Positions 59,454 to 64,000 of a stretch of DNA of 64,000 nt are shown here, piece after piece. Each line of letters opens with the position of its first letter. The first letter of the stretch is position 1. The notes under the pieces are model-generated. The model worked only from the letters and a program-made list of their open reading frames with translations, was not told the origin of the DNA and ran no database searches. The translations under genes and the position numbers were made by a program. This DNA comes from Pseudoalteromonas sp. GCY (GTDB taxonomy: Bacteria > Pseudomonadota > Gammaproteobacteria > Enterobacterales > Alteromonadaceae), in contig NZ_CP068023.1 of assembly GCF_016695175.1 (NCBI RefSeq), positions 4,117,163 to 4,181,162 on the forward strand, written 5' to 3'.

Positions 59454-59609
59454 ATGAAAAAATTAGAAAGTAAGAAAATACCTAATAGTCTTTTGAAAAA
59501 AATTAGTGGCGGCGATTGCTACTATAATGATAAAAGATATTCTGATGGCGCTAAAATATTTCATCCAGATGGAAGTAGTCAGCAATGCATGGGCGGTTCT
59601 TGGAGCTAA
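59454..59609 (+). CDS. 51-aa peptide with double-glycine leader and CYYxD core, copy 1
   Basis: Short gene preceded by AAAGGAAAT 5 nt before ATG. The first 20 residues, MKKLESKKIPNSLLKKISGG, form a double-glycine leader: hydrophobic Leu at -7 and Ile at -4 before Gly-Gly. Cleavage would release a 31-residue core starting DCYYNDKRYSDG, with Cys at core positions 2 and 25 and ending CMGGSWS. The next gene has a core with the same spacing, so coding is supported by conservation between copies. The leader type is cut and exported by C39-peptidase ABC transporters, one of which is encoded at 108-2252. The core resembles DUF1496/YnjH-like small proteins as I remember them. Function unknown: toxin, signal or envelope peptide are all possible. 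Confidence 0.85.
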   Translation: MKKLESKKIPNSLLKKISGGDCYYNDKRYSDGAKIFHPDGSSQQCMGGSWS

Positions 59610-59722
59610 CTCGTAGAGTTTATATAAATCTCTTCATAATATAATTGTAGAGGGGTTATGCGTTTGCTAGCTACCTCTATTGCTTATGTAGATAAAAAGT
59701 ATTTACTTAGGAATTTAATGGT

Positions 59723-59887
59723 ATGAAAAAAGCAGAGTCAAGAACTTTCCACGTGTTAAGTAATTATGAAGTAAAAAAGATCTCTGGTGGAGATTGTTAT
59801 TATGCGGATGAAAAGTACGCTGAAGGTGAAAAAATAAAACATCCTGATGGTTCTACTCAAACATGCAGTGGTGGATCTTGGGTTTAA
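59723..59887 (+). CDS. 54-aa peptide with double-glycine leader and CYYxD core, copy 2
   Basis: Tandem paralogue of the gene 113 nt upstream. The leader is 23 residues, ending YEVKKISGG, then a 31-residue core starting DCYYADEKYAEGEKI and ending CSGGSWV. Between copies the core keeps DCYY-x-D, Tyr-x2-Gly, K-I, HPDGS, Q-x-C and GGSW, with Cys at positions 2 and 25 in both. The leaders differ in length and sequence apart from the start MKK and KKISGG, as expected if only the recognition residues matter. AGGA lies about 10 nt before ATG; an ATG five bases earlier is out of frame. Confidence 0.85.
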   Translation: MKKAESRTFHVLSNYEVKKISGGDCYYADEKYAEGEKIKHPDGSTQTCSGGSWV

Positions 59888-59908
59888 TTTTAGTAAAAGG
59901 AGTGTTAA

Positions 59909-60139
59909 ATGAAGAAACATATTTTTGCAATGGTATTATTAATGCCAATAATTTCTTTTGCCTCGGAGCAAGAAGCCTCTGAATCTAATGGTGACAAAGC
60001 ACTGAAGGTATATGATTCAACGAAGTTTTGTTATTACGCAGATAAAGAATTTTCTGAAGGTGCAAGGCACTATATCGGTGATGTAGTACAGCGTTGTACT
60101 AGGCGAGAAGATAATACACTTTATTGGAAAACACTTTAA
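59909..60139 (+). CDS. small secreted protein with CYYxD core and Sec-type signal, copy 3
   Basis: 76 aa with a strong AAAGGAG site and a Sec-type signal peptide (IFAMVLLMPIISFAS, cleavage about before EQE). After a 20-residue acidic linker comes FCYYADKEFSEGARHYIGD, then Cys and a basic tail ending LYWKTL. The order CYYAD-x2-[YF]-S-x-G, second Cys, late Trp matches the two GG-leader cores, so the same domain is here sent by Sec. It begins 21 nt after copy 2 in the same orientation. Confidence 0.85.
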   Translation: MKKHIFAMVLLMPIISFASEQEASESNGDKALKVYDSTKFCYYADKEFSEGARHYIGDVVQRCTRREDNTLYWKTL

Positions 60140-60407
60140 TTGGGGTTACCTAGTTAGAAATTTTTTCGTAACTAGTTATCGGGCGGTGTCCTGTCTATTT
60201 GATAAATACCAAGGTTTCTATACATATTATTATAGTTAATTTGTGGTCTTTATTTACCAATCAATAAAGTGCTCTGCTGTATTTTTTCATGATAGGTTAG
60301 AGCTGCTATATTTTTTGATAACGAAATATTTGATGCATTTCATCTTGATAAGATAAGGTAAAAAAATAATTTAGGTAAAGCTAAATTTATACGTAAAGGG
60401 AGATATT
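60140..60407. other. AT-rich gap between copies 3 and 4
   Basis: 268 bases with no supported gene. Distance and base composition suggest copy 4 has its own promoter, but I see no clear one. Confidence 0.4.
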
Positions 60408-60623
60408 ATGAATAGGCTAACACTAGCGGTTGTATCTGCAGCATATGCGGTATCTGGTTCTGCACTAAGCGGTGAGAATGTAAAACCAGACTACGACCCT
60501 ACAAAGTATTGTTATTATGCCGATCTGGCATATTCTAAGGGATCGGTAGAAAAGCAGAATAACAAATGGAAAGTCTGTGTTGACGGCGGTCCAAATGGTG
60601 AGCTTCGGTGGGTTGATCAGTAA
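60408..60623 (+). CDS. small secreted protein with CYYxD core and signal peptide, copy 4
   Basis: 71 aa with GGGAG about 6 nt before ATG. A signal peptide is likely (LTLAVVSAAYAVSGSALS). The core KYCYYADLAYSKGSVEKQN runs to the second Cys (WKVCVDGG) and ends LRWVDQ with a Trp near the C-terminus, as in the other copies. It is followed by the terminator shared with yidC. This copy looks most like the stand-alone DUF1496-type protein and may be the ancestral form. Function unknown. Confidence 0.83.
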   Translation: MNRLTLAVVSAAYAVSGSALSGENVKPDYDPTKYCYYADLAYSKGSVEKQNNKWKVCVDGGPNGELRWVDQ

Positions 60624-60647
60624 CGACAATTTCATATGATGCGCAAA

Positions 60648-60680
60648 TAAAAAACGCCAGCTTCACAGCTGGCGTTTTTT
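60648..60680. terminator. bidirectional terminator between small-protein genes and yidC
   Basis: Perfect stem ACGCCAGCT / AGCTGGCGT with a 4-nt loop and A/T tracts on both sides, giving a T-run on each strand. Confidence 0.9.
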
Positions 60681-60698
60681 ATTCAAGGTGTACGAGCG

Positions 60699-62333
60699 TT
60701 AACCGCGTACTTTCATGCCTTTTTTCTCCATGCCACGGTAGATGATAAGCATCTGAGCGATAGAGATAAGGTTTGAAACTAACCAGTAAAGTACCAGACC
60801 TGATGGGAACCAAATAAAGAAGATTGAGAACACGACTGGCATGTAAGTCATCATCTTTTGTTGCATTGGGTCAGTAACTGTCATTGGTTGTAGTTTTTGT
60901 GTTAGGAACATACTTGCGCCAAATAGCACAGGTAGTACGTAGTAAGGGTCCATTGATGATAGATCCGTTAGCCACAACATAAACTCAGCATGACGTAGTT
61001 CTGTTGATTCGAGGAATACGTAGAACAAGGCTAGGAAGATTGGCATTTGTAGTAATAGTGGGAAACAGCCACCCATTGGGTTCACTTTTTCCTTACGGTA
61101 CATTTCCATCATCGCTTGGCCGAACTTCTGGCGGTCATCGCCATAACGCTCTTTTAGTGCCTGCATCTTAGGCTGTAGCATACGCATTTTAGCCATTGAG
61201 GTGTATTGCGCTTTAGTTAGTGGGTATAACGCCGTTTTCACAATCAAAGTGATAGCAATAATCGCCAGACCCCAGTTACCCAAAATACCGTAAAGGAACT
61301 TAAGCAGAGTCAGTAGCGGTTGTGAAATAAACCATAACCAGCCGTAGTCTACTGTGAGATCTAGATCTTCTTGAATTGCTTCAAGCGCTTCTGTGTCTTT
61401 AGGACCCATGTAGTACACTGCATGGATAGTTGCCGTGCTGTTTGCTTGAACATTGGTTGGCTCGCTCTTCATACCAACAATACCATTACCATTTCTAAGC
61501 GCGGTATAAATTGTATTATTGGTTTGCTGATCTGGCACCCATGCACTGACGAAGTAGTGCTGTAGGAAAGCAACATAGCCGCCTTGGGTATTTTTATTCA
61601 GGTTCGCATCCGCCATATCAGAGAAGCTGTATTTCTCATAAGGTTCTTCAGCGGTACCATAGGCTGCGCCTAAGTAGGTCTGATCAACCATGCTGCCTTT
61701 ATCTTGGCGTGTACGTTTGATTTGTGTGTATAGTTGTACTTGAACAGGTGATGAGGTGGTGTTGTTAACTTGGTATTCTAAGTCAACATCATATTTGCCT
61801 GCTTTAAATACATAAGTTTTTGTGTACTGTACGCCTTTCTCATCAGTAAAAGTCAGTGGTACACGTAATGTATCGCCATTAAGCTCATATTGCTGTTGTG
61901 CAGACTCATATACTGGGCGACCAGCCTTGTTTGCGTCAGGGCCGTTTAAACCAATTAAACCACTCTGTGAAACATACTGTTTGCCTTCAAATTCACCAAG
62001 TAACATGAAAGGCGTGTCGCTGCCATGGGTTTCTGCGTGTTGTAGTAAGTTGGCTTCAACGATGTCACCGCCTTTAGTATCAATTTTTACCGAAAGTACA
62101 TCGGTAGTGATACTAATGACAGAACGTGTTGCCTGAGTTGCTACAACTGGGACATCGAATTGGCTTGATGCAGGTACATCAGCTTGCTCTTCTGTTGGGG
62201 TTGAGTTCGCCACTTGTTGTGTGACGGCACTGGTATCAGCTTGTGGTTGGTTTTGTTCTTGTGTCCACTCTTGGAACAGTAGGAACGAAACCAGCAACAA
62301 ACCGATAAATAAAAACGTGCGTTGCGATTCCAT
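60699..62333 (-). CDS. yidC: membrane protein insertase YidC
   Basis: 544 aa. TM1 at the N-terminus (FLFIGLLLVSFLLFQEW), a large periplasmic beta-domain (about 60-330), then five TM helices with the insertase core (FLYGILGNWGLAIIAITLIVKTALYPLTKAQY, MGGCFPLLLQMPIFLALFYV). It inserts proteins, including the F1Fo c subunit encoded in this window. It lies downstream of yidD as in most proteobacteria. Confidence 0.98.
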   Translation of the reverse strand: MESQRTFLFIGLLLVSFLLFQEWTQEQNQPQADTSAVTQQVANSTPTEEQADVPASSQFDVPVVATQATRSVISITTDVLSVKIDTKGGDIVEANLLQHAETHGSDTPFMLLGEFEGKQYVSQSGLIGLNGPDANKAGRPVYESAQQQYELNGDTLRVPLTFTDEKGVQYTKTYVFKAGKYDVDLEYQVNNTTSSPVQVQLYTQIKRTRQDKGSMVDQTYLGAAYGTAEEPYEKYSFSDMADANLNKNTQGGYVAFLQHYFVSAWVPDQQTNNTIYTALRNGNGIVGMKSEPTNVQANSTATIHAVYYMGPKDTEALEAIQEDLDLTVDYGWLWFISQPLLTLLKFLYGILGNWGLAIIAITLIVKTALYPLTKAQYTSMAKMRMLQPKMQALKERYGDDRQKFGQAMMEMYRKEKVNPMGGCFPLLLQMPIFLALFYVFLESTELRHAEFMLWLTDLSSMDPYYVLPVLFGASMFLTQKLQPMTVTDPMQQKMMTYMPVVFSIFFIWFPSGLVLYWLVSNLISIAQMLIIYRGMEKKGMKVRG

Positions 62334-62341
62334 AACAGCTC

Positions 62342-62644
62342 TTATTTCTCGTGTTGTTTAACTTTAGTCGACTTCACAGGTACAGGATCATCTCCACCTG
62401 CGCTCAAAGGGTGACATTTTAATATGCGTTTAACCGCTAACCAACTCCCTTTTGCAATTCCATGTAAATTAATTGCTTGAATTGCATAACTAGAACAGGT
62501 CGGGTTAAAGCGACAATGAGGCCCGAGTAGGGGGCTAATCCATTGTTGATAACCGCGGATCAGCAATATAAGCAGGTGCTTGGGAAGCGAACAAACTGCT
62601 TTGAACTGATTTCTGATCTTGCTACGCCCTGAAGTTGAATTCAT
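62342..62644 (-). CDS. yidD: membrane protein insertion efficiency factor YidD
   Basis: 100 aa. The family core [30 protein letters not shown] with three cysteines is intact, as is [16 protein letters not shown]. It assists YidC. The start (MNSTSGRSK) adds about 20 residues to the usual N-terminus. Unusually, about 175 bases separate it from rnpA, where these genes often overlap; the gap holds nothing I can support. Confidence 0.93.
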   Translation of the reverse strand: MNSTSGRSKIRNQFKAVCSLPKHLLILLIRGYQQWISPLLGPHCRFNPTCSSYAIQAINLHGIAKGSWLAVKRILKCHPLSAGGDDPVPVKSTKVKQHEK

Positions 62645-62820
62645 GGCTTTGTAGATATCAATTTCCTCAATTTACTGCTTCAACCCAAGTGGGCAAAAAC
62701 AGACTATTTTTCCATTGATATAGCTGATTAAAAGGTGAGCTAACCTTACCTTAATTGGCGTAAAATTACTATGCTAGCAAGGGTAAATGCGCCGTAAAAA
62801 GGAAAGGCTAAAGCAGATTA

Positions 62821-63252
62821 TTACTTTTTCGCGTTAGCTTGAGGATTTTTTGAACGCTTATGTTGAGGCTTTGGCTTAAAAGGTGGTTTAGGTGCACCAG
62901 GCTTACAACGTTCATTTATTTTGCGCCACATCTTAGTGAGCTGTTTAGTTAGCTCTTCATTAGATTGCTCGTCAACACCGGTTTTGACCATCAACACAAT
63001 ATCGATGTTATCAAGTTTATGACGATTTAATCGAAAGCTTTCTCTGGCAAGTCGTTTGATACGGTTTCGTTGACATGCTTTTTTGCAGCGTTTTTTTGCT
63101 ACAGTTAAACCGAGTCTTGGATGACCAACATCATTTGGTTTTGCAAGTAGAGTAAAATAAGGCGTAGCAGCGCGAGCTGGCTCTTGAAATATGCGGGAGT
63201 AATGCGAGGGAGTTAACAGACGTAACTCCCTGCTAAAGCTAAAGTCTTCCAC
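62821..63252 (-). CDS. rnpA: ribonuclease P protein component
   Basis: 143 aa protein subunit of RNase P, which trims tRNA 5' leaders. The RNR-type signature ACQRNRIKRLARESFRLNRH and the N-terminal FSRELRLLTPSHYSRIF are clear. It starts with GTG, 6 nt after rpmH. It is about 20 residues longer than E. coli because of a basic, Pro-rich tail (GAPKPPFKPKPQHKRSK). Confidence 0.96.
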   Translation of the reverse strand: MEDFSFSRELRLLTPSHYSRIFQEPARAATPYFTLLAKPNDVGHPRLGLTVAKKRCKKACQRNRIKRLARESFRLNRHKLDNIDIVLMVKTGVDEQSNEELTKQLTKMWRKINERCKPGAPKPPFKPKPQHKRSKNPQANAKK

Positions 63253-63258
63253 TAAATA

Positions 63259-63393
63259 TTAAGCAGAAAGTACTTTACGGCCTTTAGCACGACGACGTGC
63301 TAATACTTTACGACCGTTCTTAGTCGCCATGCGAGCACGGAAACCGTGAGTGCGCTTGCGCTTAAGTACGCTAGGTTGAAAAGTTCTTTTCAT
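63259..63393 (-). CDS. rpmH: 50S ribosomal protein L34
   Basis: 44 aa, highly basic: [20 protein letters not shown] is the family start and it ends GRKVLSA. First gene of the rpmH-rnpA-yidD-yidC run, and expected to be divergent from dnaA just beyond the window. It is too short for most automatic length cut-offs. Confidence 0.98.
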   Translation of the reverse strand: MKRTFQPSVLKRKRTHGFRARMATKNGRKVLARRRAKGRKVLSA

Positions 63394-64000
63394 AACAATT
63401 CCATCCGATCGGTTAAAAGTTAAAACATCCTATGCAGGTCGCGATCCTGGCACAGGTGCCATTGCGAGCGCGAGATATTAAAGCTGAGCGCGTCTAAAGT
63501 CAATCAAAATCTGTTCTCTGTGGCTAAATAATCCACAGTAGGATTTCTTTATCCTTATATATAGACAAAACTTGGCAAAGCTATCGAGCAAACATAGACG
63601 ATCCACATAAAGTAGGATCAATACGAAATCGATCTGCATAGATCTGATCCGATGGGCGGCATTATAGCATTTAGTAAGAATAGGAAAAGCTCTGGAAAAC
63701 TAAATTTGATCTTAATTTTGGGGTGAGATCGGGAGAGTTTTTTGCTATGATCTTACTTGTGGGTAAAAAATAAAAACCTTTAAATTTCATGTGTTTATTT
63801 TTTTGCTTGGGTGAGATCTTGCTTTTTCTAAATGTCAATATTGAACTTGTGGATAAGATCACTTCATAATACCCCGCTTCCACCAGTGATTTTGTAATAA
63901 AAACTAAGTATTTCCGGCGATCCTTTCATTTAGATCTGACTATTTAGATCTGAATGCTCTATTTTTTATTCCCGGGAATCAAAACCTATTGGAGTTCAGA
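63394..64000. other. rpmH-dnaA intergenic region with DnaA box and GATC cluster
   Basis: About 600 bases without a gene. I count about 14 GATC sites between 63443 and 63950, a perfect DnaA box TGTGGATAA (63848-63856) and variants such as TAATCCACA (about 63528) and GATCCACA (about 63600). It holds the rpmH promoter and presumably the dnaA promoter. This is the oriC position in Pseudomonas and many other bacteria. Confidence 0.65.

Noticed and set aside
60250..60261. TTATTTACCAAT, a 12-base match to the mnmE 3' end, as a possible island att site
   Set aside because: It lies on the mnmE-start side, so an island between the two would have to contain mnmE; the match stops at 12 AT-rich bases and is likely chance.

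Overview
The window is chromosomal DNA around the replication origin of a marine gammaproteobacterium. A Pseudoalteromonas-like organism is the best guess, from protein character, base composition and gene order; I could not run a search. The backbone order rpmH-rnpA-yidD-yidC-mnmE ... mioC-mnmG-rsmG-parA-parB-atpIBEFHAGDC-glmU is classic origin-proximal gammaproteobacterial order. Nearly all backbone genes lie on the minus strand. The right edge stops just before where dnaA would be expected on the plus strand.

Layout. (1) 1-3.5 kb: a two-gene exporter, an HlyD-type adaptor and an ABC transporter with an N-terminal C39 (double-glycine) peptidase. (2) 3.7-5.0 kb: glmU. (3) 5.3-27.2 kb: a single-strand operon for a nonribosomal peptide. 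In transcription order it encodes a penicillin-acylase-type hydrolase, three NRPSs (1923, 1125 and 2432 aa), a TauD-type oxygenase, a SyrD/PvdE-type cyclic-peptide ABC exporter and a 69-aa protein of unknown role. The last module of the first NRPS is degenerate: a shortened A domain, and a carrier domain with Pro in place of the phosphopantetheine Ser. An exporter plus a secreted acylase suggests an acylated precursor trimmed outside the cytoplasm, as in pyoverdine maturation. (4) 27.3-29.5 kb: a divergent CadC/ToxR-like membrane regulator with a beta-propeller sensor. (5) 29.6-30.2 kb: two tandem small secreted proteins sharing a TPxCPxFPKCWP tail. (6) 30.9-35.0 kb: an RND pump and its adaptor. 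(7) 35.5-47.0 kb: the atp operon, parBA, rsmG and mnmG.

(8) 47.04-47.46 kb: an Escherichia-type oriC between mnmG and mioC, with about 15 GATC sites, DnaA boxes and AT-rich 13-mer-like repeats. A second DnaA-box/GATC cluster lies on the other side of mioC. A third lies at 63.4-64.0 kb between rpmH and the expected dnaA, the Pseudomonas-type origin position. (9) 49.2-53.6 kb: a decayed island abutting the 3' end of mnmE. It holds two tyrosine integrase genes, each broken by an in-frame TGA, and an AT-rich two-gene cassette (cytosolic protein plus four-TM protein) of unknown function. (10) 55.1-57.4 kb: a second CadC-like regulator, with a TPR-rich C-terminus. (11) 57.4-59.2 kb: a three-gene thiol-redox operon (CcdA/DsbD-like, TlpA-like, thioredoxin-fold).

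(12) 59.45-60.62 kb, divergent from that operon: four consecutive small genes whose products share a CYYxDxxYxxG...C core. The first two (51 and 54 aa) carry double-glycine leaders; the other two carry Sec-type signal peptides. One disulfide-capable domain is thus sent out by two export routes, next to thiol-redox genes. A C39-peptidase exporter able to process the first two lies at 0.1-3.5 kb in this window, on the far side of the origin region. This is the best candidate here for an undescribed system.
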